Notes: generated by a model from the letters alone, not told the origin. A DNA stretch of 64,000 nt from Xaviernesmea oryzae (GCF_900177415.1 NZ_FXAF01000006.1:2024715-2088714); one strand, 5' to 3'; counted from the first letter of the stretch, positions 18,239 through 28,380 are shown. Numbers and translations: made by a program.

Positions 18239-19171
18239 ATGGCTGTCGCGCAGGAAAACGTAGCTCCGGAAGGCCGCGCCTCGTCGCCGTTCTGGACGGT
18301 TGCGCGGCGCGACAGCCTCGCCGGCTTCCTCTTCATCGCTCCGCAGCTGATCGGCATCATCGTCTTCGTGCTGATCCCGCTCGGGCTTGTCTTCTGGTAC
18401 TCGCTGCACGAGTGGAACGTGCTCGCCAATACGTTCACCTATACCGGCGCGCAGAACTACCGCATGCTGATCGAGGATACCAACCTTCTCGAAGTGCTGG
18501 GGGCGACCGCGATCTTTTCCGCCGGGCTCGTTGTCTTCAACCTGTCGCTGGCGCTGCTGCTCGCGGTGCTCCTGAACCAGAAGCTCGCGGGCATCACCAT
18601 TTTCCGCACGCTGTTCTTCTCGCCGGTCGTGGTGTCGCTGGTCGCCTGGACGATCGTCTGGGGCTTTCTCCTGCAGAAGAACGGCGGCATCAACGGCATG
18701 CTGCAGGTCTTCGGCATCGAGGGGCCGAACTGGCTGCGCGAGGAGACGACCGCGATGATCTCGGTCATCGTCGTGCAGGTCTTCAAGAATGTCGGCCTCA
18801 ACATGATCCTGTTCCTCGCGGCCCTGCAGGGCGTGCCGAACGAACTCTACGAGGCCGCCCGCATCGACGGTGCGCCGCGCTTCAAGCAGTTCCGCCGCAT
18901 CACCCTGCCGTTGATCAGCCCGACCATCCTGCTCACCTCGATCATCACCATCGTCGGATCGCTGCAGGTCTTCGCGCAGATCGCGGTTCTGACCCAGGGC
19001 GGGCCGGGCCTCTCGACGACGGTGCTCGTCTATTACCTCTACCAGCAGGCCTTCCAGTTCCATTTCTTCGGTTACGGCTCGACGCTTTCGATCCTGCTCT
19101 TCGTGATCGTCGCCGTGCTGACCTTCGCCCAATGGCAGATGCGCAAGAGGATCGTCTTCTATGAAAGCTGA
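18239..19171 (+). CDS. Sugar ABC transporter permease (MalF type)
   Basis: This 310-residue inner-membrane permease has six main hydrophobic helices and the cytoplasmic EAA loop EAARIDGAPRFKQFRRITLP that contacts the ATPase. It follows the binding-protein gene by 11 bases and overlaps the next permease gene by 11 bases, showing operon organisation. Confidence 0.94.
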   Translation: MAVAQENVAPEGRASSPFWTVARRDSLAGFLFIAPQLIGIIVFVLIPLGLVFWYSLHEWNVLANTFTYTGAQNYRMLIEDTNLLEVLGATAIFSAGLVVFNLSLALLLAVLLNQKLAGITIFRTLFFSPVVVSLVAWTIVWGFLLQKNGGINGMLQVFGIEGPNWLREETTAMISVIVVQVFKNVGLNMILFLAALQGVPNELYEAARIDGAPRFKQFRRITLPLISPTILLTSIITIVGSLQVFAQIAVLTQGGPGLSTTVLVYYLYQQAFQFHFFGYGSTLSILLFVIVAVLTFAQWQMRKRIVFYES

Positions 19172-20003
19172 GCTCTCCCCGCGCATGAAGGTTTTTCTCT
19201 ACGGGCTGATGTGCGTGCTGCTCGTCCCCTTCGTCTTCCCCACCTGGTGGATGGTGACGTCCTCGGTGAAGCCGATCAGCGATATCTTCGCCTTTCCGCC
19301 GCAGCTGGTCCCGCAGAGCTACGACTGGACGACCTACCAAAAAGTCTTCGAACTGCAGCCCTTCGTGCAGCAATACTGGAACTCCGCCTATATCGCCGCG
19401 CTGGTCACCCTCGGCACGATGGTCGTCTCGTCGATGGCGGGCTATGCATTCGCCCGGATACGCTTCCCGTTCGCCAACACGATCTTCATGATCGTGCTGC
19501 TCGGTCTCTTGATCCCGTCGGAAGTGACGATCGTGCCGCTGTTCCAGATGTTCCTGAAGGCCGGCATGGTGAACACCCATTGGCCGCTGATCCTGGTGCC
19601 GATCTTCGGTGCGCCGAGCGTCTTCGCCACCTTCGTGATGCGGCAGTTCTTCGTGACGCTGCCGGGCGAGCTGGAAGAGGCGGCGCGAGTCGATGGCCTC
19701 GGCCGCTTCAAGATTTTTCGCAAGATCGCTTTGCCGCTGGCAAGGCCGGCGCTCGCGTCGGTCGCGATCTTCACGTTCCTTCATTCCTGGAACCTGTTTC
19801 TCGAACCGATCGTGTTCCTTTCGAGTGCAGACAAGTTCACGCTGCCGCAGGCGCTCACCCAATATACCGACGCCTATGGCGGGCCGATGTGGAACATCCA
19901 GCTCGCCGCCGCGACGCTGACGGCGCTGCCCGTCCTCATCGTCTTCATCATCGCGCAGAAGCAATTCGTCGAAGGGCTCGCGCATACCGGCCTCAAGGGC
20001 TGA
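19161..20003 (+). CDS. Sugar ABC transporter permease (MalG type)
   Basis: The 280-residue permease carries the EAA loop EEAARVDGLGRFKIFRKIAL and ends with the short cytoplasmic tail typical of MalG-like subunits. It forms the heterodimeric channel with the 18239 gene product. Confidence 0.94.
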   Translation: MKAELSPRMKVFLYGLMCVLLVPFVFPTWWMVTSSVKPISDIFAFPPQLVPQSYDWTTYQKVFELQPFVQQYWNSAYIAALVTLGTMVVSSMAGYAFARIRFPFANTIFMIVLLGLLIPSEVTIVPLFQMFLKAGMVNTHWPLILVPIFGAPSVFATFVMRQFFVTLPGELEEAARVDGLGRFKIFRKIALPLARPALASVAIFTFLHSWNLFLEPIVFLSSADKFTLPQALTQYTDAYGGPMWNIQLAAATLTALPVLIVFIIAQKQFVEGLAHTGLKG

Positions 20004-20022
20004 AGAACCGGAAATCTGATTG

Positions 20023-21075
20023 ATGGCTGAAGTTACGCTTTCCCGTGTCCGCAAGAGCTATGGCGCCGTCGACATCATCCACGGCGTCGATCTCGGCATA
20101 AGCGACGGCGAGTTCGTCGTGCTGGTCGGCCCGTCCGGCTGCGGCAAGTCCACGCTGCTCAGGATGATCGCCGGGCTGGAGACGATCACCGGCGGCGACA
20201 TCCGGATCGGCGGGCGCGTGGTCAACGACCTCGATCCCAAGGACCGCGACATCGCCATGGTCTTCCAGAACTATGCGCTCTATCCGCATATGACCGTTGC
20301 GGTGAACATGGGGTTCTCGCTGGAACATCGCGGCACCGGCAAGGCCGAGATCGCGGAACGGGTGAAATGGGCCGCGGATATTCTCGGTCTCACGCATCTG
20401 CTCGATCGCTACCCGCGCCAGCTTTCCGGCGGCCAGCGCCAGCGCGTCGCCATGGGGCGCGCCATCGTCCGCGATCCCCAGGTGTTTCTTTTCGACGAGC
20501 CGCTCTCGAACCTCGATGCGAAACTTCGCGTCGTCATGCGCGGCGAGATCAAGAGCCTGCACCAGAAGCTCAAGACGACCACCATCTACGTCACGCACGA
20601 CCAGGTGGAGGCCATGACCATGGCCGACAAGATCGTCGTGCTGAACGGCGGAAGGGTGGAGCAGATCGGCGCGCCCCTCGACCTCTACGACCGTCCGGCC
20701 AACCAGTTCGTGGCCGGTTTCATCGGCTCGCCTTCGATGAACTTCCTGACCGGCACGATCACCGCGGAAGGCTTTGCCGCGCCCGGCATCGTGCTGCCAT
20801 TGCCGGAAGCGGCACATGAATTGCGCGATCGCAAGGCGGTCTACGGTATCCGTCCCGAGCATTTCGCGCTGGACGACAACGGCGTGCCCGCCGAGATCGT
20901 GCTCGTCGAGCCGATGGGTTCGGAAACCCAGGTCACGATGAAGCTCGGCGAAACGCAGGTCACCGGCGTCTTCCGCGAGCGCGTATCGCTTTCTCCCGGT
21001 GCGATCATCCGGGTTCGTCCGGACCTCGCCAGTATCCATCTTTTCGCCGCCGACGGCGGCGAGCGACTGAACTGA
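20023..21075 (+). CDS. Sugar ABC transporter ATPase (UgpC/MalK family)
   Basis: The 350-residue ATPase has Walker A GPSGCGKST, Q-loop MVFQNYALYPHMTV, signature LSGGQRQRVAMGRA, Walker B VFLFDEPLSNLDA and H-loop THDQVEA. A C-terminal TOBE-type regulatory domain follows (about residues 235-350). The ATG at 20023 is preferred to an adjacent TTG. Its presence in the operon makes this importer self-sufficient. Confidence 0.95.
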   Translation: MAEVTLSRVRKSYGAVDIIHGVDLGISDGEFVVLVGPSGCGKSTLLRMIAGLETITGGDIRIGGRVVNDLDPKDRDIAMVFQNYALYPHMTVAVNMGFSLEHRGTGKAEIAERVKWAADILGLTHLLDRYPRQLSGGQRQRVAMGRAIVRDPQVFLFDEPLSNLDAKLRVVMRGEIKSLHQKLKTTTIYVTHDQVEAMTMADKIVVLNGGRVEQIGAPLDLYDRPANQFVAGFIGSPSMNFLTGTITAEGFAAPGIVLPLPEAAHELRDRKAVYGIRPEHFALDDNGVPAEIVLVEPMGSETQVTMKLGETQVTGVFRERVSLSPGAIIRVRPDLASIHLFAADGGERLN

Positions 21076-21083
21076 GGCCCGAA

Positions 21084-21776
21084 ATGTCCGCTTACCCGGA
21101 AACCAAACTCACCAGGGCGCTGCGCGGCGGCGAATTCCCGGTCATCGTGTCGCTCGCCCGACATGATCTCGATCTCGCCAAGGCCGCCGTCGGGGCGGGG
21201 GCCTTCGCACTCAAAGTGCATCTCAACGCCTATCACCGCGCCACGGGCACGACCTTCGGCAGTTTTGCGGAGGAACGCCCTTTTTACGAGAAGCTCGCGA
21301 CGCTCGGCATGCCGCTGCTGGTCATGGCCGGACAGGAGCAGGTGCCGAGCGCTGAAGAAATGGATGCGCTTGCCGATCTCGGCTTCGAAGGGTTCAACAT
21401 CTATTTCAGCGACATGCAGCCGCATCTCTTGCAGTCCAAGTTGAGGCCGATGCCGGCCCTCGGTGAAAAGAGCACCGACGAGGACCTGAAGAAAATTCTC
21501 GAAATTCCGGGCGTGATGATGGAGGCATCCGTCGCCGCCTTTGCCGATTACGGCAAGCCGCTCGACGAAACCGATCTCGCCCGCTACCGGGACATCACCA
21601 CCAGGGCCGGCATCCCGGTCATCGCACCGAGCCAGAAGCGGTTTACCGCGGCAGATATGCCGAAGCTGAAGGCGGCCGGCATCGCCGCGCCGCTGCTGGG
21701 CGTCATCGTCACGGGCACGACGCCGGAAAGCATGGAGGCCGCGGTGCGTCCGATCGTGGAGGCCGCCCGAGCGTGA
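21084..21776 (+). CDS. TIM-barrel-like protein of the sugar operon
   Basis: This 230-residue soluble protein has alternating strands and helices such as FPVIVSLARHDLDLAKAAVG, FALKVHLNAYHRATG and IPVIAPSQKRFTAADMPKLK. A phosphate-binding-type glycine turn (GVIVTGTTPESMEAAV) sits near the end. This resembles small TIM barrels such as NanE-like epimerases or KDPG-type aldolases, but no diagnostic catalytic set was recognised. As the last gene of the operon, two bases from the convergent LysR gene, it probably acts on the imported sugar. Confidence 0.6.
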   Translation: MSAYPETKLTRALRGGEFPVIVSLARHDLDLAKAAVGAGAFALKVHLNAYHRATGTTFGSFAEERPFYEKLATLGMPLLVMAGQEQVPSAEEMDALADLGFEGFNIYFSDMQPHLLQSKLRPMPALGEKSTDEDLKKILEIPGVMMEASVAAFADYGKPLDETDLARYRDITTRAGIPVIAPSQKRFTAADMPKLKAAGIAAPLLGVIVTGTTPESMEAAVRPIVEAARA

Positions 21777-21778
21777 GC

Positions 21779-22684
21779 TCAGGAAGATGCCTGATCCGGT
21801 GCGCCGCTGCTGTTCCTGACGATGTTGATGAACGCCTCCGCCGTCCATGAGAGCGGCGTGCCGGGCAGGGTGATGATCCCGTAATCGGAGACCTTGTCGG
21901 GCAGGAAGGGGCGCATCGCGACCGCGTCGCTGCGGAAGAATTCGGCGATCAGTGTCGGGACGATGGCGATGCCGAGGCCCTGTGCGGCGCAGGCACAGGC
22001 CGTTTCCACCGAATGGACCTCCAGGCTGCAGCGATAGGTCGGAACCATGCGGCGCAATTCGTGCTCCAGCTCGTTGCGGTTGATCCGCTGCCGCCCGAGA
22101 AGGATGAGGTCGTTGCGGGCGAGGTCGTTCACGTCGATTGCCTGCTTTGCCGCCAGAGGATGGCCGATCGGCATCACGCAGGTCGTGCCGCTGGTGAAAA
22201 GCGGCCGGGCCTCGAAGGAATGCTGCTCGGTCGGCAGGCGCACGAAGCCGAGATCGGCGGTGCGGTTGTGGACCATGCGTTCGATCGCGTCATAGGGCCC
22301 GCTGAGGATCTCCACCGTCACGCGCGGATGATCCGCCTTGAAGCGGGCGACCAGCGGCGGCAGCATCGTGGTCGAAAGACTGTGCGGAAAGGCGACCCGC
22401 ACGAGAGCCTCGCCGAAGGCGCCGGTCCGGACGTCGCCGATCTTGCTTCTGAGCCGTGCGACGCTCTGGGCGACGTCGTCCACCTCGTCGACGAGCAGGT
22501 GCGCCTCGGGGCGGGGAATGAGCCGGCCCTTGTCGCGGAGGAAAAGTTCCCGCCCGATCTCTTCTTCCAGTGATGCGAGCTGGCGGCTGATCGCCGACTG
22601 CGACAGGCCGAGCTGGGCCGCCGCCGCCATGGTCGAGCCGGTATCCATGATTGTCTTGAAGATTTCGAGCTGCTTGAAATTCAT
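21779..22684 (-). CDS. LysR-family transcriptional regulator
   Basis: The 301-residue protein has the N-terminal winged helix (MNFKQLEIFKTIMDTGSTMA then LGLSQSAISRQLASLEEEIG) and a C-terminal two-lobed effector domain. It is transcribed divergently from the peptide importer, with an inverted repeat between them, so it most likely controls that operon and itself. Confidence 0.93.
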   Translation of the reverse strand: MNFKQLEIFKTIMDTGSTMAAAAQLGLSQSAISRQLASLEEEIGRELFLRDKGRLIPRPEAHLLVDEVDDVAQSVARLRSKIGDVRTGAFGEALVRVAFPHSLSTTMLPPLVARFKADHPRVTVEILSGPYDAIERMVHNRTADLGFVRLPTEQHSFEARPLFTSGTTCVMPIGHPLAAKQAIDVNDLARNDLILLGRQRINRNELEHELRRMVPTYRCSLEVHSVETACACAAQGLGIAIVPTLIAEFFRSDAVAMRPFLPDKVSDYGIITLPGTPLSWTAEAFINIVRNSSGAPDQASS

Positions 22685-22750
22685 TCGTCGATCCTACGGT
22701 GCGGCGTGTCGAAGGCAAGCGAAGACCTGAAACAGGGTTTATTCGCGCAA

Positions 22751-22770
22751 AACGCATAGGCTAATGCGTT
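22751..22770. promoter_or_regulatory. Inverted repeat, likely LysR binding site
   Basis: AACGCAT, six bases, ATGCGTT form a perfect interrupted palindrome in the gap between the LysR gene and the divergent importer operon. The size and location fit a LysR recognition site. Confidence 0.5.
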
Positions 22771-22892
22771 CCGCTCATAATATTGCGCATCTTTCGCGCG
22801 CCGTTATCGTCCCGTCACAAACAGAACAGGGGAACCTTCTCCATGGAAATTTACTGTCCCTGCCGGACGCTCTGTCCGTGGGAGCGAATGAA

Positions 22893-23867
22893 ATGACGGT
22901 TTTCGTCATCCGCCGCTTCCTGCAGAGCCTCGCCGTCCTGGCCGTTACCGCGGTCATCGTCTTCATCGGCATCTATGCGATCGGCGATCCGGCCGAAATG
23001 CTGATCGCGCCTGATGCGAGCCCTGCGGAACGCGCCCAGGTGGTCGCCTCGCTCGGCCTCGACAAGCCGCTGTGGGAACAGTTCTTCACTTTTGCCTGGA
23101 ACGCGCTGCACGGCGACCTCGGTCGTTCCTTCGTCTTCAACCGCCCCTCCATCAGCCTGATCTTCGAGCGTCTGCCGGCAACGCTGGAGCTGACGCTGGT
23201 CGGCCTCGTCTTCGCGCTCGTCATCGGCATTCCGCTCGGCCTTCTCTCTGGGCTGAAGCCGAACAGCGCGACCGACGAGGTCATCATGACCGGCTCGATC
23301 TTCGGCTTTTCGCTGCCGAGTTTCTGGCAGGGCATGATGCTGATCATGATCTTCTCCGTCTGGCTCGGCTGGCTGCCGTCGACGGGACGCGGCGAGGTGG
23401 GCGAATTCCTCGGCATCCGGTCGAGCCTCTTCACCCTGGACGGCCTGACGCATCTCATCCTGCCGGCGATCAACCTCTCGCTCTTCAAGGTATCGCTGGT
23501 GATCCGTCTCACACGCACGGGGGTGCGCGAGACCATGCCGCTCGATTTCGTGAAATTCGCCCGCGCCAAGGGGCTTTCCGAAAAGCGCATCGTCTTCGTG
23601 CATGTCTTCAAGAACATCCTGATCCCGCTCATCACCGTGATCGGCCTGGAACTCGGAAGCATGCTGGCCTTTGCCGTCGTCACCGAGACGATCTTCGCCT
23701 GGCCGGGCATCGGCAAGCTTTTGATCGACAGCATCATGCGGCTCGATCGTCCGGTGGTGGTCGCCTACCTGCTCGTCATCGTCAGCCTGTTCATCTTCAT
23801 CAATTTCGTGGTCGACGTGCTCTATTCGCTGGTCGATCCGCGTGTCCGGCTGGGAGATGCCCAATGA
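22893..23867 (+). CDS. Peptide ABC transporter permease (DppB/OppB type)
   Basis: The 324-residue permease begins with the classic helix MTVFVIRRFLQSLAVLAVTA. It carries the ATPase-contact loop KFARAKGLSEKRIVFVHVFK and the terminal FAWPGIGKLLIDSIMRLDRP motif of the DppB family. GGGAG precedes the ATG at 22893; further upstream the frame is open but not conserved. It overlaps the next gene by four bases (ATGA). Confidence 0.94.
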   Translation: MTVFVIRRFLQSLAVLAVTAVIVFIGIYAIGDPAEMLIAPDASPAERAQVVASLGLDKPLWEQFFTFAWNALHGDLGRSFVFNRPSISLIFERLPATLELTLVGLVFALVIGIPLGLLSGLKPNSATDEVIMTGSIFGFSLPSFWQGMMLIMIFSVWLGWLPSTGRGEVGEFLGIRSSLFTLDGLTHLILPAINLSLFKVSLVIRLTRTGVRETMPLDFVKFARAKGLSEKRIVFVHVFKNILIPLITVIGLELGSMLAFAVVTETIFAWPGIGKLLIDSIMRLDRPVVVAYLLVIVSLFIFINFVVDVLYSLVDPRVRLGDAQ

Positions 23868-24763
23868 CCGCCCGCGCACTCCTCAGCGAAGACATGCTGT
23901 TCGGCCGGCTGGTGATCGGCATCGGCCGCAGCCCGAAGGCCGTCATCGCCGCAATCGTCTGCATCGTCCTGCTCTTTGCCGCGATCGTCGGCCCCTACAT
24001 CACGCCGCAGGATCCCTATGATCTGGCGGTCCTCGACATTCTCGACGCCAAGCTGCCGCCGGGCTCCGAAAGCATGGACGGCCTCGTCTACTGGCTCGGC
24101 ACGGACGGCCAGGGGCGCGACATGTTCTCGGCGATGGTCTATGGCCTGCGCACCAGCCTCGGCGTCGGCGTCTTTTCCGGTCTCGTGGCGCTCGTCGTCG
24201 GTACCGTGCTCGGCCTGATCGCCGCCTATTTCGGCGGCCGCATCGATGCGCTGATCATGCGCGTCGTCGACTTGATGCTCGGCTTTCCGACCATTCTCGT
24301 CGCGCTGATGCTGCTGGCGCTGCTGGGGCAGGGGCTCTGGAAAGTCATCTTCGCGCTGATCCTGGTGCAATGGGCGACGTTTGCCCGTGCGGTGCGCAGC
24401 GCCGCACTGGTCGAGAAGAACAAGGATTACGTCGAAGCGGCCCAGACGCTCGGCATTTCCACACCGCGCATTCTGATCGGCCATCTCCTGCCGAACTGCC
24501 TGCCGCCGCTGATCGTCATCGGCATGCTGCAGGTGGCGAATGCGATCTCGGCGGAAGCGACGCTCTCCTTCCTCGGCATCGGCCTGCCGATCACCGAACC
24601 TTCGCTCGGGCTTTTGATCGCCAACGGCTACCAGCTTTTGATGTCCGGCGAATACTGGATCAGCGTCTATCCGGGCGTGCTGCTGCTCCTTCTGGTCTTC
24701 TCGATCAACATCGTCGGCGATCGCCTCCGCGAAGTGCTGAATCCCCGGCTGGGCGAAAGGTGA
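23864..24763 (+). CDS. Peptide ABC transporter permease (DppC/OppC type)
   Basis: This 299-residue permease contains LGTDGQGRDMFSAMVYGLRT, the family signature after the first periplasmic loop, and the EAA loop EAAQTLGISTPRILIGHLLP. It pairs with the 22893 product to form the channel. Confidence 0.94.
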   Translation: MTARALLSEDMLFGRLVIGIGRSPKAVIAAIVCIVLLFAAIVGPYITPQDPYDLAVLDILDAKLPPGSESMDGLVYWLGTDGQGRDMFSAMVYGLRTSLGVGVFSGLVALVVGTVLGLIAAYFGGRIDALIMRVVDLMLGFPTILVALMLLALLGQGLWKVIFALILVQWATFARAVRSAALVEKNKDYVEAAQTLGISTPRILIGHLLPNCLPPLIVIGMLQVANAISAEATLSFLGIGLPITEPSLGLLIANGYQLLMSGEYWISVYPGVLLLLLVFSINIVGDRLREVLNPRLGER

Positions 24764-24768
24764 GCGCC

Positions 24769-25752
24769 ATGACTGGTATTGGGACCCCTGTTCTCGAAGT
24801 CAGAAACCTTTCCACCCACTTCATGACCCGCCGCGGCGTGCTGAAGGCCGTCGACGATGTGAGCTTTTCGGTCGGTCGGCGGGAGATCGTCGGGCTGGTC
24901 GGCGAATCCGGCTCCGGCAAGTCCATCACCGGCTTCTCGATCCTCGGCCTTGTCGATCCGCCCGGCCGCGTCGTCTCCGGCCAGATCCTCTTCAACGGCG
25001 AGGATCTCCTGAAGATGCCGCCGAAGGCCATGCGGACGATCCGGGGAAAACGCATCGCGATGATCTTCCAGGATCCGATGATGACGCTGAATCCGGTGCT
25101 TTCGGTCGGCACGCAGATGATCGAGACGGTGCTGGCCCACGACAAGGTCTCCCGCGCCGAGGCGCGTACCCGTTCCCGCGATGCGCTCGGTCTGGTCGGC
25201 ATTCCTTCGCCGGAAGAACGGCTCGATGCCTATCCGCACCAGTTCTCCGGCGGCATGCGACAGCGCGTGGCGATCGCGATCGCGCTTTTGCACCGGCCGG
25301 ACCTGATCATCGCCGACGAGCCGACGACGGCGCTCGATGTGACGATCCAGTCGCAGATCCTCTTCGAGATCAAGCGGCTCGCCGCCGAGTTCGGCATGGC
25401 GCTGATCTGGATCAGCCACGACCTCGGCGTGGTGGCGGCGCTCGCAGACCGCATCATGGTCATGTATGCCGGCAAGATCGTCGAGGCGGGGCACGTGGAC
25501 GGCGTGCTGAGGGAGCCGCGCCATCCCTATACGTCTGGCCTGTTGAGCGCCGTCCCGGCTGCGGTGCCGCGCGGCGAGCCTCTGCGGCCGATCCCGGGCT
25601 TTGCGCCGTCGCCGCTTTCGCGTCCCTCCGGCTGCGCCTTCCGTGACCGCTGTGCCCGCGCCACCGGGATCTGCGCCACCGAACCTATGCCGTCGATCGC
25701 CGCGGATCGCGAATTCCGCTGCTTCCACCCCCATCTCTGGAGCGCCGCATGA
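24769..25752 (+). CDS. Peptide ABC transporter ATPase (DppD/OppD type)
   Basis: The 327-residue ATPase has Walker A GESGSGKS, signature FSGGMRQRVAIAIAL and Walker B LIIADEPTTALDVT. A C-terminal oligopeptide-type extension has the cysteine cluster CAFRDRCARATGIC, which in this family can bind an Fe-S cluster. It overlaps the DppF-type gene by four bases. Confidence 0.95.
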   Translation: MTGIGTPVLEVRNLSTHFMTRRGVLKAVDDVSFSVGRREIVGLVGESGSGKSITGFSILGLVDPPGRVVSGQILFNGEDLLKMPPKAMRTIRGKRIAMIFQDPMMTLNPVLSVGTQMIETVLAHDKVSRAEARTRSRDALGLVGIPSPEERLDAYPHQFSGGMRQRVAIAIALLHRPDLIIADEPTTALDVTIQSQILFEIKRLAAEFGMALIWISHDLGVVAALADRIMVMYAGKIVEAGHVDGVLREPRHPYTSGLLSAVPAAVPRGEPLRPIPGFAPSPLSRPSGCAFRDRCARATGICATEPMPSIAADREFRCFHPHLWSAA

Positions 25753-26786
25753 CGACGCCACTTGTTGAAGCCGTCGACGTCAGCCGCCGCTTTTCCCGCA
25801 AGCTCGACTATGCGGAAAAGATAGCCCGCTTCTTCGGCGCCAACCTGGAAGAGAAGACGGTTCACGCGGTCGATGAGGTCGATCTCGCCGTTTATCCGGG
25901 CGAGGTGGTCGGCCTCGTCGGCGAATCCGGCTGCGGAAAATCGACGCTCGGCCGCGTGATGGCCGGCATCATGCCGGCAAGCGGCGGCGAGGTGCGCTGG
26001 CAGGGCAAGCCGCTTGCCTCCCTCGAGGGTGAGGAAAAGCGCGCCATGCGGTTGTCGGCGCAGATGATCTTTCAGGACCCGATGTCTACGCTCAATCCGC
26101 GCAAGCGGGTGATCGACCTGATCGGCGAGGCGCCCAGGGTGCACGGCATCGTCAAGGGCCGGGAGGTGAGGGACTATGTCGCCTCGCTCGCCGAGCGCGT
26201 CGGCCTCGACGCCTCCTATCTCGACCGTTATCCGCACCAGTTTTCCGGCGGCCAGCGGCAGCGCATCGGCATCGCCCGGGCGCTGGCGGTGAAGCCGAAG
26301 CTGCTGGTCTGCGACGAATCCGTCGCGGCGCTCGACGTCTCGATCCAGGCGCAGATCCTCAATCTCTTCATGGACCTGAAGCGGGAATTCGGTCTCACCT
26401 ATCTCTTCATCAGCCACGATCTCGGCGTGGTGAAGCATATTTGCGACCGGGTGGTCGTCATGTATCTCGGCCGCGTGGTGGAAAGCGCCACGCCGGACGA
26501 GCTCTTCGACAACCCGAAGCATCCCTATACCCAGGCGCTGATCCGTGAACTGCCGACAATCGCCGACCGACGCCGCATTTTCACGCCGATCAAGGGCGAA
26601 ATCCCGTCGCCGCTTCATCCGCCGCCGGGATGCCATTTCCATCCCCGCTGTCCGAAGGCCTTCGACCGCTGCCGCGTGGAGCGGCCGGTCCTGAAGGAGA
26701 ATGCAGCCGGTCACGTCAGCGCATGCCACCTGAACGATCTGCCCGTCAGTCAAGCCACAGATGCAACGGCCGAACCGGCCATCTAA
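25749..26786 (+). CDS. Peptide ABC transporter ATPase (DppF/OppF type)
   Basis: The 345-residue ATPase shows Walker A GESGCGKST, signature FSGGQRQRIGIARAL and Walker B LLVCDESVAALDVS (Ser replaces the usual Pro after DE). The C-terminal cysteine block is GCHFHPRCPKAFDRC. It forms the ATPase heterodimer with the preceding gene product. Confidence 0.95.
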   Translation: MTTPLVEAVDVSRRFSRKLDYAEKIARFFGANLEEKTVHAVDEVDLAVYPGEVVGLVGESGCGKSTLGRVMAGIMPASGGEVRWQGKPLASLEGEEKRAMRLSAQMIFQDPMSTLNPRKRVIDLIGEAPRVHGIVKGREVRDYVASLAERVGLDASYLDRYPHQFSGGQRQRIGIARALAVKPKLLVCDESVAALDVSIQAQILNLFMDLKREFGLTYLFISHDLGVVKHICDRVVVMYLGRVVESATPDELFDNPKHPYTQALIRELPTIADRRRIFTPIKGEIPSPLHPPPGCHFHPRCPKAFDRCRVERPVLKENAAGHVSACHLNDLPVSQATDATAEPAI

Positions 26787-26805
26787 AAAGGAAGGGAACA
26801 GACTT

Positions 26806-28380
26806 ATGAAACCGATGAAATTCCTCTTGGCCGGCGTCGCGGCCACCGTGCTCGCGCTGAGTTCGGCCGAGGCCGCCGACCTGGTGCTCGGCAGCGCCAC
26901 CGAGCCGTCCGCGATCGATCCGCAGTTCTCGCGCACCGGCAACAACCAGAACATCGCCCAGTCGGTGTTCGACCGCCTGGTGCAGACCGACGCGGCGATC
27001 AACATGGAGCCGGCGCTTGCGGTTTCCTGGACCAATATCGATCCGCTGACCTGGCATGTGAAGCTGCGCGAAGGCGTCAAGTTCCATGACGGCAATCCGC
27101 TGACAGCCGAGGACGTGATCTTCTCGCTGACCCGCGCCAAGGACATTCCGAACAGCCCGGCGCCGTTCTCCGGCAACGTTGCGTCGATCGACAGCATGAA
27201 GGCGCTCGACGATCTGACGATCGAGTTCAAGACCAAGAAGCCGACACCGGACTTCATGGAGCAGATCGGTTTCGTCTACATCGTCGAGAAGAAAGTCGCT
27301 GAAGGCGCCTCGATCGAGGACTTCAACAGCGGCAAGGCGGCGATCGGCACCGGCGCCTACAAGTTCAAGTCCTGGACGCCGGGCGACAACCTCGCCCTGA
27401 CCAGGAACGACGATTTCTGGGGCAAGAAGCAGGATTTCGACAACGTCACCATCAAGTTCATCTCGAACGATGCCTCGCGCGTCGCGGCGCTCCGCTCCGG
27501 CGCCGTCGACCTGATCGACGGCGTGCCGCCGGGCGACGTGAAGACCATCGAAGGTGTTTCCGGCCTGAAGGTCTTCTCGACCGCCTCGTCGCGGCTGATC
27601 TACCTTGCGCTCGACAGCGCCCGCGACAAGAGCCCCTTCGTCACCGACAAGGACGGCAAGCCGCTCGACAAGAACCCGCTGAAGGACGTGAAGGTGCGCC
27701 AGGCGCTTTCCGAACTCGTCAACCGCCAACTCATCATCGACCGTATCCTCGACGGTTCGGCTGAACCCGCCGGCCAGCTAGTGCCGAACGGCGTCGCCGG
27801 CAACGATCCGTCGATCCCGGCGGTGGCCTTCGACGCCGGGAACGCCAAGAAGCTGCTTGCGGACGCAGGCTATAAGGACGGTTTCGGCATCACCATCCAC
27901 ACCTCCAACGACCGCTTCCCCGGCGATGCGGAAGTCGCCCAGGCGCTCGGCCAGATGTTCGCGCGCGGCGGTTTGAAGGTAAACGGCGTCGTCGCCCAGC
28001 CTTATAACGTCTATACCAAGGGCGCTTCGGCCGGCGAGTTCTCCGCCTTCATCTTCTCGCTCGGCAACTCGACCCCGACCTCGGCGACCGGCCTGCGCAA
28101 TCTGCTCATGACCGTCAACAAGGAGGCCGGAACCGGCTCGTTCAACCGCACCAAATATTCGAACCCGGCCTTCGATGACGCCATGCGCGCCGCGACCGCC
28201 GAGTTCGACGCGGAGAAACGCGTGGAACTGCTGCAGAAAGCGACCAAGCTGGTCTTCGCCGATGTCCCGGTCGTCCCGCTCTACTGGCAGAAGGTCCATT
28301 GGGCCGGCAAGGCGAACCTCACCTATGTCGCCAACATGACGGAAGACACGACCCCCGTGCTGGCGGGGATTGCGAAGTAG
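26806..28380 (+). CDS. Peptide ABC transporter substrate-binding protein
   Basis: This 524-residue precursor of the SBP_bac_5 family has a short signal peptide (MKPMKFLLAGVAATVLALSS, cleavage near SAEAA-D). Typical motifs follow: WHVKLREGVKFHDGNPLTAE and GTGAYKFKSWTPGDNLALTR. GGAAGGGAA lies upstream of the ATG at 26806. Its place after the ATPases is the reverse of the classic dpp order but common in rhizobia. The ligand could be a di/oligopeptide or another amide-containing compound. Confidence 0.94.
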   Translation: MKPMKFLLAGVAATVLALSSAEAADLVLGSATEPSAIDPQFSRTGNNQNIAQSVFDRLVQTDAAINMEPALAVSWTNIDPLTWHVKLREGVKFHDGNPLTAEDVIFSLTRAKDIPNSPAPFSGNVASIDSMKALDDLTIEFKTKKPTPDFMEQIGFVYIVEKKVAEGASIEDFNSGKAAIGTGAYKFKSWTPGDNLALTRNDDFWGKKQDFDNVTIKFISNDASRVAALRSGAVDLIDGVPPGDVKTIEGVSGLKVFSTASSRLIYLALDSARDKSPFVTDKDGKPLDKNPLKDVKVRQALSELVNRQLIIDRILDGSAEPAGQLVPNGVAGNDPSIPAVAFDAGNAKKLLADAGYKDGFGITIHTSNDRFPGDAEVAQALGQMFARGGLKVNGVVAQPYNVYTKGASAGEFSAFIFSLGNSTPTSATGLRNLLMTVNKEAGTGSFNRTKYSNPAFDDAMRAATAEFDAEKRVELLQKATKLVFADVPVVPLYWQKVHWAGKANLTYVANMTEDTTPVLAGIAK